Source: Syngnathus acus
Lineage: Eukaryota > Chordata > Actinopteri > Syngnathiformes > Syngnathidae
Direction: 5' to 3'
DNA length: 64,000 nucleotides
Assembly: GCF_901709675.1 (NCBI RefSeq)
Contig: NC_051094.1
Location: 17,584,501-17,648,500, forward strand
In this document: positions 13,101 through 22,270 of the stretch, one piece after another
How the letters are laid out: each line of letters begins with the position of its first letter
How positions within the stretch are numbered: the first letter of the stretch is position 1
Program-made: the position numbers and the translations under genes
Notes under the pieces: generated by a model
What the model was told of the DNA's origin: nothing
The model's input: the letters and a program-made list of their open reading frames with translations, nothing else
Database searches by the model: none

Positions 13101-15883
13101 GTGGGGATGGTGTGTTCAGGGTGATGAGCTGTGTTGCTTTTACGCCAAACATATCGTTTTGCATCGTGGCCAAAACGTTCGATTTTGGTTTAATCTGACC
13201 AGAGCACCTTCTTCCACATGTTTTGTGTGTCTCCCAGGTGGCTTGTGGCAAACTTTAAATGAGACTTTTTATGGATATCTTTGAGAAATGGCTTTCTTCT
13301 TGCCACTCTTCCATAAAGGCCAGATTTGTGCAGTGCACGACTGATTGTTGTCCTATGGACAGACTCTCCCACCTCAGCTGTAGTTATCTGCAGTTCATCC
13401 AGAGCAGGGGTCACCAACTCCGGTCCTCAAGGGCGCCAATCCAGCCTGTTTTAGGTGCAGCCCTACAACAACACACCTGATTCAAATAATCAGGATCGCT
13501 ATCAGCCTTAATAGAGCTTGCTGATGAGCTGATCATTTGAATCAGGTGTGTTGTTGTAGGGCTGCACCTAAAACAGGCTGGATTGGCGCCCTTGAGGACC
13601 GGAGTTGGTGACCCCTGATCCAGAGTGATCATGGGCCTCTTGGCTGCATCTTTGATCAGTCTTCTCCTTGTTTGAGATGAAAGTTTGGAGGGACGGGTCT
13701 TGGTAGATTTGCAGTGGTCTGATACTCCTTCCATTTCAATATAATTGCTTGCACAGTGCTCCTTGAGATGTTTAAAGCTTGGGAAATCTTTTTGTATCCA
13801 AATCCGGCTTTAAACCTCTCCACAACAGTATCTCGGACCTGCCTGGTGTGTTCCTTTGTCTTCATGGTTCTCTCTGCGCTTTAAACAGAACCCTGAGACT
13901 ATCAAAGAGCAGGTGCATTTATACGGAGACTTGATTACACACAGGTGCATTCTATTTATCATCATCAGCCATTTAGGACAACATTGGATCATTCAAAGAT
14001 CCTCACTGAACTTCTGGAGTGAGTTTGCTGCACTGAAAGTAAAGGGGCCGAATAATATTGCACGCCCCACTTTTCAGTTTTTTATTTGTTAAAAAAGTTT
14101 AAATTATCCAATACATTTCGTTCCACTTCACGACTGTGTCCCACTTGTTGTTGATTCTTGACAAAAAATTAAAATTTTATATCTTTATGTTTGAAGCCTG
14201 AAATGTGGCAAAATGTTGAAAGGTTCAAGGGGGCCGAATACTTTCGCAAGGCACTATATAAGTCGCTCTGGAGTATAAGTCGCATTTTGGGGGAAATTTA
14301 TTCGACAAAATCCAACACCAAGAACAGACATGAACGAGCAACAACAGGCTAAACGATAGGTATGCTAACGTGACATAAACACAAACGAAGAGCAGAGAAC
14401 GGGCCTGACGTAACATTCAGAGTTTTCCAAATAACTATTAAATAAATAACACGTTTATAAAAATACCCGTGTCACTCCAATTCATTAAATCCATCGATCG
14501 TCCTTTATGTCAACAATGGGTGTGCGCAAGCTGACGGCGCTTGCACTTTAAAATATTCCACAGGCCCATATAACGATATATAAATTATATATCAAATAAC
14601 TATTATATAAGCAATAATATTATCAAACCATCTGTCACTCCAAATCATTAAATCCATCCATCAAATTCCTCGTCCTTTGTCAACAACGCCGCCCGTGCGC
14701 CCTGACGTCCGCCTCGTCGTTATTCCACAGATCTAGTATATAACTATATTGTAGCGTTAAGAAAGTACAAGGAAAGACGTGGGTTTGGTAAACAGCTCTT
14801 TATTTAACAAAACAAGAGTTCAACGAGCCAACAACTACTGAACTGTAACGATAAAAACATATACAAGTTGCTACACGAAATAAAATATATCAAATAACTA
14901 TAAAATAAATAGTTAACCGCCACATGGCCCCAAGCACCGGCGTCGACTTCCAGGCGTGTGGCGGCGTGGACTTCCATCGCCGGAGGTGGCACTTCCAGCC
15001 ACGGAGGTGGAAGAGAGCTCCATAGAATAGGACCGGGCGTGTGTAAAAGCCATGTCCGAGCCCCATCCACCGTCCCCGGAAAGCTACATCGTAGCCCCCG
15101 GCCCCCGACTTCCATCCACGGAGGTGAAAGAGAGCTCCGTAGAGTCGGACCGGGCGTGCGTAAAAGCCATGTCCGAGCCCCATCCATCGTCCCCGGACAG
15201 CCACCCGGCCGAGTGCCGGCCCCAGACTTCCATCCACGGAGGTTAAAGAGAGCTCCGTAGAGTAGGACCGGGCGTGCATAAAAGCCATAATAGTTTTTCA
15301 AACCTTCTGTGTCACTCCAAATCATTAAATCCTTCAAACTCTTCGGCCTCCGTGTCACTTACAAACAAAGCCGCTAATGATGCCGGTAGTACGTGGGGCC
15401 CTTCGTCATCTTCGTCATCCCGTGATCAATCTTTGTCCTTTTTGTAAACAACCGCCGCGCTGCTGACGTCACGCTGCTGACGTCACGCTGCTGACGTCAC
15501 GCTGCTGACGTCACTTGAAATTCAAATTACAGTAATCCCTTGCTACATCGCGGTTCGTTTATCGCGGTTTAACTTTTTTTTTTTTTTTTTTTTTTTTTGA
15601 AAAAATTCACATATAAGTCGCTCCTCACTATAAGTCGCCCCCCCACCCAAACTATGAAAAAAAACGCGACATAGTCCGAAGATTACGGTATATATATATA
15701 TATGTTATATTATATTTTTAAAGAATTTTGTGCCAACTTTTTTTAGACTTAAAACTGAGAGCACATATTTCATTACTTCTCTTCATCAGGTTTGACTACG
15801 GTGAGCACTACTGGATGGTGAAGAGTAAATATTTCAACTGCGAGTGTGGTTCACCGAAGTGTCGGTACTATTCTGGAAGATGA
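4000..15883 (+). CDS. ehmt1-like: EHMT1/GLP-like histone H3K9 methyltransferase, 3' part (seven exons)
   Basis: The encoded enzyme would transfer methyl groups from S-adenosylmethionine to histone H3 lysine 9 in the nucleus. Exons are 4000-4144, 5021-5098, 5207-5322, 11566-11652, 11736-11814, 12060-12235 and 15790-15883; phases agree at every junction and no stop interrupts the frame, giving about 257 residues. Pre-SET comes first ([17 protein letters not shown], then a Cys cluster with [12 protein letters not shown]). SET follows ([51 protein letters not shown]), then post-[17 protein letters not shown] and a stop. VTSP, QNGLR, CEPNL and GSPKCR fit EHMT1 better than EHMT2. Differences from EHMT1/2: EQYP where they have EPCP, QSWYDS where they have RCWYDK, and an almost absent C-terminal tail. 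The ankyrin repeats must lie left of the window. It could be a diverged teleost paralogue. Confidence 0.9.
5021..5098 (+). CDS. ehmt1-like: ehmt1-like exon: pre-SET cysteine cluster
   Basis: The acceptor is TCTCATTTAG and the donor GTAAGT. The 26 codons read [17 protein letters not shown] onward to WYDS, the zinc-binding core of pre-SET. Confidence 0.9.
5207..5322 (+). CDS. ehmt1-like: ehmt1-like exon: pre-SET end
   Basis: It starts DGRLLLDF and continues [16 protein letters not shown], ending in QNGLR. The acceptor is GTATGTAG and the donor GTGAGA. It ends in phase 2. Confidence 0.9.
5512..6357 (+). pseudogene. LINE endonuclease portion, frameshifted
   Basis: The apurinic-type endonuclease motifs appear in order: LGTWNVTSL near residue 92, VVCVYAPN, and [12 protein letters not shown] near residue 225. 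At a run of C residues near 6269-6276 the frame changes, so the end of the domain ([19 protein letters not shown]) is read in the frame that opens at 6254. Removing or adding one C in that run would rejoin endonuclease and RT, so this copy is dead by one visible lesion in the domain. Confidence 0.8.
6254..8692 (+). CDS. LINE reverse transcriptase open frame, 812 codons
   Basis: The first 90 or so residues are the end of the endonuclease ([10 protein letters not shown] near 75-85). The reverse transcriptase follows: [71 protein letters not shown] and the catalytic FADDVVLLA near residue 550. The C-terminal part has [14 protein letters not shown] and ends at PPRPDPG. The open length and intact catalytic motifs suggest a young insertion. 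It has no host function. Confidence 0.88.
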   Translation: MGGTPPPDLNPSGVLLLDFCARHGFSIMNTMFKHKGVHVCTWHQDTLGRSSMIDFVVVSSDLRPHVLDTRTKRGAELSTDHHLVVGWLRWWGKMPVRPGRPKRSVRVCWERLAESPVRKSFNSHLRQSFSHVPGEAGDIESEWTLFRASIVEAADRSCGRKVIGACRGGNPRTRWWTPAVRDAVKLKKESYRAVLACGTPEAADRYRVAKRNAASAVAEAKTRAWEEFGEAMENDFRTASRKFWSTIRRLRRGKQCNVNTVYSGDGVLLTSTRDVVCRWGEYFEDLLNSTDTPSIVEAGPGDSEADSPISGVEVTEVVKKLLGGKAPGVDEIRPDFLRALDVVGLSWLTRLYSIAWTSGTVPLDWQTGVVVPLFKKGDRRVCSNYRGITLLSLPGKVYSGVLERRVRREVEPRIQEEQCGFRPGRGTVDQLFTLNRILEGAWEFAQPVHMCFVDLEKAFDRVPREVLWGVLREYGVPSQLIRAVRSLYHRCQSLVRISGSKSDSFPVRVGLRQGCPLSPILFIIFMDRISRCSRGVEGVRFGDLSIASLLFADDVVLLASSGRDLQLSLERFAAECEAVGMRVSTSKSESMVLDRKRVECPLRIGDEILPQVEEFKYLGVLFTSEGRMEREIDRRIGAASAVMRTLYRSVVVKRELSQKAKLSIYRSIYAPTLTYGHELWVVTERTRSRIQAAEMSFLRRMSGLSLRDRVRSSVIRERLGVESLLLHVERSQMRWLGHLIRMPPGRLPGEVFRACPTGRRPRGRPRTRWRDYVSRLAWERLGIPRDELDEVAGEREVWESLLKLLPPRPDPG
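8703..8722 (+). repeat. (TGGA)n LINE tail
   Basis: A short tetranucleotide run directly after the LINE stop codon region. The other two LINE copies carry the same run, so it is the element's 3' end. Confidence 0.85.
9350..9580 (-). repeat. 118-bp tandem repeat block, inverted arm
   Basis: About two copies of the 118-bp unit are present in minus orientation, matching the plus-strand block at 9835-10010. Confidence 0.75.
9835..10010 (+). repeat. 118-bp repeat block, other arm
   Basis: About one and a half copies of the 118-bp unit in plus orientation; this is the partner of 9350-9580 in the foldback element. Confidence 0.75.
10654..11565. other. Plain intron sequence
   Basis: EHMT-like intron between the foldback element and the SET-start exon. 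I see no further gene or clear mobile element here. Confidence 0.5.
11566..11652 (+). CDS. ehmt1-like: ehmt1-like exon: SET start
   Basis: It reads [16 protein letters not shown], then [16 protein letters not shown] is the first cofactor-binding motif of SET domains. The acceptor is TTGTTCCTAG and the donor GTGAGG. Confidence 0.9.
11736..11814 (+). CDS. ehmt1-like: ehmt1-like exon: SET middle
   Basis: It reads [17 protein letters not shown], then FLFTLNDK. The acceptor is TTTTGCAG and the donor GTGGGT, in frame with both neighbours. Confidence 0.88.
12060..12235 (+). CDS. ehmt1-like: ehmt1-like exon: SET catalytic core
   Basis: It contains [20 protein letters not shown], the NHxC motif of the cofactor and substrate site, and [15 protein letters not shown]. 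It ends within the codon for the G of IGFDYG. Confidence 0.92.
12629..13865 (-). pseudogene. Tc1-like transposase, family B, broken
   Basis: The N-terminal helix-turn-helix part ([16 protein letters not shown]) starts at 13865 but shifts frame after about 60 residues. The MITE at 13405-13617 then interrupts it. The catalytic part to 12629 keeps FQQDNDPKH and [11 protein letters not shown]. Compare the nearly intact copy at 54768-55727. Confidence 0.85.
13405..13617. mobile_element. hAT-type MITE, 213 bp, palindromic
   Basis: The ends are CAGGGGTCACCAACTCCGG and its inverse. The 8-bp duplication ATCCAGAG lies at 13397-13404 and 13618-13625. Nearly the whole element is an imperfect palindrome. 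The same MITE is at 18580-18792. Confidence 0.92.
14935..15300 (-). repeat. 118-bp tandem repeat, about three copies
   Basis: Minus-orientation copies of the unit seen at 17-400, within the foldback-family element. Confidence 0.8.
15464..15513. promoter_or_regulatory. Four TGACGTCA palindromes at 14-bp spacing (CRE-like array)
   Basis: Perfect TGACGTCA octamers lie at 15464, 15478, 15492 and 15506, each followed by CGCTGC. TGACGTCA is the consensus cAMP-response element bound by CREB/ATF factors. Single copies occur in the sister elements. Whether any factor binds here is inference. Confidence 0.6.
15790..15883 (+). CDS. ehmt1-like: ehmt1-like last exon: FDYG and post-SET
   Basis: It supplies [15 protein letters not shown], the post-SET zinc motif CECGSPKC, and only five more residues (RYYSG R) before TGA at 15881. 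EHMT1 and EHMT2 normally run on for some tens of residues past this point. Confidence 0.92.
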
Positions 15884-16415
15884 AAGATTGACGACCACAT
15901 TGTAATATAACAGGAGTTTTTTTTTCTGTCCCTTTCTGTACATATGAAATGTACCATTTTCCATATTGCTGGCGTCAGGCGTAAGCCTCCTATGTCAAGT
16001 TTGCAAATTTCACATTTTTGTCACAAATCTATACTATTGGTGTGTGTGTGCGCGCGTGTGTGTGTGTGCGAGCTTTTTTTCTTATACAAATTAATAGAGC
16101 TGTGCACAAATGGGTCGTAATTCGTTCACCCGTCCGGCAAATTGATAATGGAATTTATATGATGTCGTCACCGGAACCAGCATTTTGTTTTCAAGGTTTC
16201 TGTACTGCAAGTCCGCTTATGACATAAACTTAAAGCACCAGTTGACAGATCTTAAGATGTGTAGAGACTGTACACATGAAATCATACCTGATGTATTTAA
16301 TCTACTATAAATCTTTTCGTCGCACCCAGCAAGTCTTCTCTGGTGATTTAATGTAAAGCAAACAAATGCGCGTTGATCCTATTCACCCCCCCCCACCCTG
16401 GTTGTTAGTCTAAAC
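15884..16415 (+). other. Probable 3' untranslated region and downstream spacer of the EHMT-like gene
   Basis: Sequence after the stop codon includes a GT/GC dinucleotide run at 16038-16072. I did not find a clear AATAAA in the first 400 bases, so the transcript end is not placed. Confidence 0.4.
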
Positions 16416-17314
16416 CAGTGGTTCCCAAACTTTTGCAGGCTGGCGCCCCCTTTGGCTCCCCAGTGAATTCCTAGCGCCCCCCCCCCCCCCAAGGCACATA
16501 TGGAAACAAACACCTCTTTCTTGATATATTACTTATATATTACTTAAAATATTTTTGCGGACCGGCATTTATATAAATAAATAATACATTTATATAAATA
16601 AATAAATAATACATTTACAATATCATTACCATTACGTTGAATTAGTGGGAGCACTGAGTTTGTTTCTCAGAAACGAGCCGGTCCCATCTAGACGTAATCG
16701 GAGACAATGACACCCGAAGTGATTTAAGGTTTGTCTTTTATTGCAGGATGCTTGGTCTCCATGTGTTGAAGCAGTTTTGAATGCTTCACTGCCTGGTTAG
16801 TTAGCCTGTCGCCACATATTAGCTTTGCGGGCTCGACTGGGGAAACATGTCACGTGACCGGGACGAGTGTCTTGACCTGAATTAATTGATCGTCGATAAA
16901 AAAAAAAAATTCTGTGCGGCTTGGCGGCCCGGTACCAAGTGACCCACGGACCGGTACCGGTCCGCGGCCCGGTGGTTGGGGACCACTGCCCTAACCAGCT
17001 CAACACAACACAACACGGCGCGTTCTGGCGAGTCCCCAATTTGATGTTGACTTGAACTCAAGATGATGTTGACCGCCAGAATGCGGTTTTTATTATAAGA
17101 TAAAATTCTGAACATTACAAGCTTGAAATTACAAACCTGAGCTTTTGCTTTTGTAGTCTATGCTGTCAGATCTGACTGGGCCAGAGCGGCGTGTTGTGTA
17201 CAAATCGACTGCCGCCCCCCTACCGCCCCCCTACCGCCCCTTTCTTCCTCACCGCCCCCCCAGATCTTTCCACCGCCCCCAGGGGGGCGGTACCGCCCAC
17301 TTTGGGAACCACTG
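16416..17314 (+). mobile_element. hAT-type non-autonomous element (CAGTGGTTCCC family), copy 1
   Basis: The element opens CAGTGGTTCCCAAACTTTTG and closes with GGGAACCACTG. The 8-bp duplication GTCTAAAC lies at 16408-16415 and 17315-17322. Three more copies are at 42940-43757, 52041-52871 and 53132-53926, all in the opposite orientation. Internal open frames are repeat sequence, not genes. Confidence 0.93.
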
Positions 17315-17322
17315 GTCTAAAC

Positions 17323-18571
17323 GCCAACAACGCAACAAGGTGCCGATTTGCCCCAAACATTTTAAAATGCTAACAGGAAAAAGGAAACGTAACATGAATG
17401 ATTCAGGCAGGCAGCCTGAATAGACATCAGGAGATTGAGCCTTTACTGCGGTGTTGAAGAGGGAGTCCTGCAATGGTGTCTTTGTTAAAGTCCAGGTTAT
17501 AAATAAATAACACGTGGCCTGTATCATAGCGACATGTCTGATGTTACAAGTAACAACCCAATCCGTGTCAATATTGCTAAAGAATTCAATGAGTTATGAT
17601 GAAGTAAGGCAAACATAAACACTCTTGCTGTTGTCTTATTTATGATCATGGCCACGAGCTATTATTTTTTCAAATAATTGAATGTCTGGCTTTGTAATTA
17701 TTTTTGGGCAGCATATGGTGTGGATAAAGTGCTATATAACTGCAATGACTATTTAGGACATATTTTATTTATTTTCTGGAAAATACGTTGCCAAAAACCC
17801 CTACCCCCGCTGAGTCCAGGCCCTACAGTATAGTGTTGAAAATGACTTGCTCTCTTTGATGATGCAGGTTATTACCAGAGGCCAGCCATGTTTAAGATAA
17901 TAAAAACGGTTTTGTTCATGTTTTTATGTATATTTGACTTTTCTAGTTAAAGACATGATGAATTGTCCTGAAAACATAAGCATCCAGGAAAGTGTTCTCA
18001 GTGCTTCATTTTTTTCACATTAAATGGACCTTGAATGGAATGGTTTTTTTTCCAATATTCTGCACCCAACACCCCAGAGTGTCACACCCCTGCCCCCCCC
18101 CCCCTTCCAAGTTAATTATTTAAATGACAAAGCTTACCAGAGATTGGTGTACAAGTGCATTATGTTAAGTGCGGTACTATGGGTTTAATTAAGAGCCTGG
18201 GTAGGTTGAGTTAAACAAAAAACTAATTAACTTGTGTTTAGAATAATGTTAGCTGTTAGTATTACCCAAAAGATGGTTGGTCAAGTTTATTTCACACTTG
18301 ATCTTTAAAGCATGTGGAAGCCTCAGTGGTCGGCCCCAAATCTGAGGAAGGGTAGAGAAGCTTCCATTGAGTGCAGCAACCTCCATCCTCTGTAAATAGA
18401 TCAAGTTCCCAACCACCAGTACTCTTCCTAGAGCTGGCTGCCGATCTAAACTGGTCAAATTCAGATGAAAGTATACAATTCCATAAGAAACCTATAGCAT
18501 GTCTTTGACATATACATATTGCATTAACCAATATTGATATATTTTCGATATATTGTCAAGAGTGTTCAAGA
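17323..18571. other. Spacer without recognised features
   Basis: I see no gene, RNA or clear mobile element here. A C-rich run is at about 18094-18105. Confidence 0.45.
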
Positions 18572-18579
18572 CCTTAGAC

Positions 18580-18792
18580 CAGGGGTCACCAACTCCGGTC
18601 CTCAAGGGCGCCAATCCAGCCTGTTTTAGGTGCAGCCCTGCAACAACACACCTGATTCAAATGATCAGCTCATCAGCAAGCTCTATTAAGGCTGATAGCG
18701 ATCCTGATTATTTGAATCAGGTGTGTTGCAGGGGGGATACATCTAAAACAGGCTGGCTTGGCGCCCTTGAGGACCGGAGTTGGTGACCCCTG
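18580..18792. mobile_element. hAT-type MITE, 213 bp, second copy
   Basis: Same family as 13405-13617. The 8-bp duplication CCTTAGAC lies at 18572-18579 and 18793-18800. Confidence 0.92.
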
Positions 18793-18809
18793 CCTTAGAC
18801 TGAGGTGAA

Positions 18810-19125
18810 GGTTTACCTTCCAAAAGAAGAGCGACCCTAAGCACACAGGCAAGACAACAAAGTAGTGACTTCATAAGAAGTTTGTGAATGTTCTTAGGTG
18901 GCTCAACCAGAGTCAAGACCTGAATCCGATCAAACCACTCTAAAGCGATCTCGAAATACTGTTGACCAACGCTCCCCATCCAACCTGATGGAGCTTGGGA
19001 GGTGCTGCAAAGAGAATGGACAGAACTGTGCAAAGAAAGGTGTGCCAAGATTGTGGCATCAAATTAAAAAAATCTTGATGCTATATTTACTGCAAAAGGT
19101 GCCAAAGTATTGAGCAAAGACTGTA
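18810..19125 (+). pseudogene. Degenerate Tc1-like transposase fragment
   Basis: Across shifting frames the stretch reads like the end of a Tc1 transposase: PKHTGKTTK, SQDLNPI, and a cysteine-containing tail (CAKIV). It has several stops and no recognisable inverted repeats. It is older than the other Tc1 copies here. Confidence 0.65.
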
Positions 19126-19504
19126 AATATTTACGGGCATGTGATGTCTAAATTTGCACACACAAAAAATACACTTCACATTAACATAATGGAATGTTGC
19201 GTGTAAAAAAAAAAAAAAAATCAATTTTGGGATGCGGCTGTAACATAAAATGGGTGAATACTTTCCAGATGCATGTATGTTTTATGCCAAGACAGCTAGA
19301 AATAAGATCAAGTGCATCTGTCTCAATGGGTACTCACTCCAGAATGCAATAAATGTTTATAAAGCAGTGTGGACCATTACATCTAAGTGGAATTGTACAA
19401 TAAGTGATTCTTTATCATTATTTATTTTAATAGATATTTATATTAAATACAAAGTTACATCACACATTTTTTAAGTACAAAGAATAAACATTTTAAAAAT
19501 AACA

Positions 19505-19606
19505 TCCATCCATCAATTTTCTATACCGCTTGTCCCCACGGGGGTCGCGGGCGTGCTGGAGCCTATTCCAGCAGTCATCGGGCAGTAGGCGGGGGACACC
19601 ATGGAT
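19505..19606 (-). repeat. SINE-like element, 3' fragment
   Basis: It matches the 3' end of the full copy at 37688-38052, with CCCCACGGGGGTCGCGGGCG and the block ending in GGCGGGGGACACC. The pol III promoter part is absent. Confidence 0.75.
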
Positions 19607-20136
19607 CGGTTAAAAATAACATTTGAACAATAAATACTTTAATGATAATTGTATTTATTAAGCTTTTAGTAATTTCTCCTTTTTGTAGTCCAGCCTGTAA
19701 CGGTACTGTGCATACAGGTGCTTTCTGTCTTGTTGCTAGGGATATCTAGGATGTAGAATGCGCATAGTCCTGCTGTCTTGTCGTCCTGGATTGAAGCGGG
19801 AGATGTAGTCAGAGACCACTGTTGCCTTGCCAGGTTGTGGATGCTGAGAGTTCATGGGATGGCCATTTTATCAACCCCATCTAAAGTGAGGGAGATGGGT
19901 CATGGTAAACCTGTTCAAAGACTAGCTCCAATATGTCATCCATGTAATCTGCAAAAATAATCACTTTGTTTACAATTTTTTTTTTTTTTAAACTTGGTTC
20001 CTTTGCACTGCTGTTTGTGGCATTACTTGTATTTATTTAGTCATTTTAGGGTCTTTCTCTCATAATTATTTTTTAATGTACAGTATCTCACAAAAGTGAG
20101 CACACCCCTCTCATTTCTGCAATGTTTTAATTAATT

Positions 20137-20395
20137 AAAGATTTAATTAAAGATTAAAGTCCCAATGATCGTCACACACACACCTGGGTGTGGTGAAATT
20201 TGTCCTCTGCATTTAACCCATCCCCGTGTGATTTTAATCCATCCCCTGGGGGAGAGGGGAGCAGTGAGCAGCAGCGGTGCCGCGCTCGGGAATCAGTTGG
20301 TGATCTAACCCCCCAATTCCAACCCTTAATGCTGAGTGCCAAGCAGGGAGGCAATGGGTCCCATTTTTATAGTCTTTGGTATGACCCGGCCGGGT
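20137..20395. repeat. SINE-like dispersed repeat in the Tc1 left arm
   Basis: Against the right arm of the same Tc1 element, the left arm has this extra block between TTTTAATTA and TATATCTTGTC. It contains a CACACACA run, GGTGCCGCGCTCGGGAATC and GGCAATGGGTCCCATTTTTA, a dispersed fish repeat type that I recognise but cannot name with confidence. Confidence 0.6.
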
Positions 20396-20768
20396 TATAT
20401 CTTGTCATGGGACAACACTGAAGAAATGACACTTTGATACAATGTTAAGTAGTCACTGTAGAGCTTGGATAGCAAAGTGAATTTATTGTTACTTCAAAGT
20501 ATCTCAAAATACAAGGACGAATGTGGAAAATGCTGGCAACAAAAGTGAGTACACCCCAACTGAAAATCTCAAAATTAAGGCAAAATTGGGACGAATTAGG
20601 CATTTTTCCTCGCTGTGTAATGCGACTAGTTAGTGTAACGAGGTGTATTAAATTAGGTACTTTCACTCTCATACTGGTCACAGGAAGTTCAACATGGCAC
20701 CTCGTGGCAAAGAACTCTCTGAGGATCTAAAAAAGAGAATTATTGCTCTACATAAAGATGGCCTAGGC

Positions 20769-21456
20769 ATGTACAGAGGTTTCTATATTTGTTTCAGTCC
20801 TTCCACTAAAGCAGCGGTGGCCAACCCGCGGCTCGCATGCGGCTCTTTGGCTGGTTTCATGCGGCTCTTCAGGAGATTTCACATGACAAGCGTCAAAATG
20901 CTTGGCTGGCGCTGCCATTTATCCCCCCTAGGTGGCGCGCTGACCAGTTGAATCGGTTTGAGTTGAAAAGAAGAAGAAGAATGACGTACTCTAAATGATG
21001 ACAAATGCGCGCGATCATTTGAGTTGTAAATAATTTGTTTCAAGTTCGCTCTCAAAATGGCAGGGAAAAAAGCACAGCCAAACGAAAATATGAAGAACAC
21101 AGGACGTTTTTAACAGAGTGGGAGAGTTTATATTTTTTTGTTGAACGTAATGGCAAACCATTCTGCCTTATATGTCAGGCATCATTAGCGCATTTCAAAG
21201 CTTCAAATCTTCAGCGTCACTTCAGCTCAGTCCATCCTAATATCGACCAGGAATTTCCAAAAGGGACTGAACTTCGCAAGCACAGGTTGGTCACTTTGAA
21301 AAGTCAGGCAGAAAAGCAGATGCAGTTTTTCCAAAAATTTACAAACCACTCAGAGACCGTAACGCTTGTGTGTGTGTGGGGGGGGAATGATGTGGCTCTT
21401 TGCGATGACACAGTAAAAAATGTGGCTCTTAGTCTCTGACTGGTTGGCCACCCCTG
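20769..21456 (+). mobile_element. hAT-type element carrying captured L1 sequence
   Basis: The insertion is flanked by the duplication GCCTAGGC (20761-20768 and 21457-21464). Removing it restores the reading GLGYKKI of the host transposase. The hAT element proper starts CAGCGGTGGCC at 20812, but the inserted block begins 43 bp earlier. Bases 20773-20811 are identical to the left flank of the related hAT copy at 62388. There they encode the L1 motif QRFLYLFQSFH. Inside, frames such as [12 protein letters not shown] resemble a BED-type zinc finger. Confidence 0.88.
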
Positions 21457-21941
21457 GCCTAGGCTATAAGAAGATTGCCAACACCCTGAAACTGAGCTGT
21501 AGCACGGTGGCTAAGACCATACAGCGGTTTAAGAGGACAAGTTCCATTCAAAACATGGATGGAGCCAAATACAGGACCATTCTGGAAGAAAACCTGTTGG
21601 AGTCTGCAAAAGACCTGAGACTGGGACGGAGATTTATCTTCCAACAGGACAATGATCCAAAACATAAAGCCAAATCTACAATGGAATGGTTCACAAATAG
21701 ACGTATCCAGGTGTTAGAATGGCCAAGTCAAAGTCCAGACCTGAATCCAATCGAGAATCTGTGGAAAGAGCTGAAGACTGCTGTTCACAAACGCTCTCCA
21801 TCCAACCTCACTGAGCTTGGGCTGTTTTGCAAGGAAGAATGGGCAAGAATTCCAGTCTCTCGATGTGCAAAACTGATAGAGACATACCCCAAGCGACTTG
21901 CAGCTGTAATTGCAGCAAAAGGTGGCGCTACAAAGTATTAG
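21420..21941 (+). CDS. Chimeric open frame built from three transposons
   Basis: This 173-codon frame begins in the last 37 bp of the hAT element ([13 protein letters not shown]). It continues through the second half of the family C Tc1 helix-turn-helix region ([20 protein letters not shown]). At 21555 it passes in frame into the second half of the family B catalytic domain ([33 protein letters not shown]), ending naturally at GGATKY. The first catalytic Asp (SDETK region) is missing, so transposition activity is not expected. A DNA-binding product is conceivable only if it is transcribed. Confidence 0.6.
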   Translation: MWLLVSDWLATPGLGYKKIANTLKLSCSTVAKTIQRFKRTSSIQNMDGAKYRTILEENLLESAKDLRLGRRFIFQQDNDPKHKAKSTMEWFTNRRIQVLEWPSQSPDLNPIENLWKELKTAVHKRSPSNLTELGLFCKEEWARIPVSRCAKLIETYPKRLAAVIAAKGGATKY

Positions 21942-22154
21942 CGCAAGGGGGCCGAATAATATTGCACGCCCCACTTTTCAGTTTTTTATTTGTTAAAAAA
22001 GTTTAAATTATCCAATAAATTTCATTCCACTTCACGATTGTGTCCCACTTGTTGATTCTTGACAAAAAATTAAAATTTTATATCTTTATGTTTGAAGCCT
22101 GAAATGTGGCGAAATGTTGAAAAGTTCAAGGGGGCCGAATACTTTCGCAAGGCA

Positions 22155-22157
<3 letters not shown>
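21555..22157 (+). mobile_element. Tc1-like family B fragment (3' part)
   Basis: It matches the family B element at 54379-55993 from the middle of the catalytic domain to the right inverted repeat, ending GCACTG before a TA run. The left part is missing. Confidence 0.85.

Positions 22158-22185
<28 letters not shown>
22158..22185. repeat. (TA)n microsatellite
   Basis: The TA run begins at the target dinucleotide of the Tc1 fragment and probably expanded from it. Confidence 0.8.
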
Positions 22186-22189
<4 letters not shown>

Positions 22190-22270
22190 TTATTTTTTTT
22201 AGTGGGTAGATCTTTGTGACTTGGTCATTTCAAAAGTAGCTTGCGAGCTCAAAATGTTTGCCCACCCCTG

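Larger units (their letters stand above)
12410..14256 (-). mobile_element. Tc1-like element, family B, full length with an internal MITE
   Basis: Both ends carry the inverted repeat beginning CAGTGCCTTGCGAAAGTATT, flanked by TA. The transposase lies on the minus strand. A hAT-type MITE (13405-13617) is inserted in it. Confidence 0.88.
12325..15690. mobile_element. Second foldback-family element, carrying a Tc1 insertion
   Basis: The left end TACCGTATTTTTCGGACTAA and the right end GATTACGGTA match the element at 8787-10653 in opposite orientation. It is split by a Tc1-like element at 12410-14256, so its own length is about 1.5 kb. It holds three copies of the 118-bp unit (14935-15300) and an array of TGACGTCA palindromes (15464-15513). 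It makes up most of the last EHMT-like intron. Confidence 0.75.

Noticed and set aside
17160-17423. Proline-rich ORFs near the right end of the first hAT copy
   Set aside because: They follow the repeated ACCGCCCCCC motif of the element end and recur in every copy.
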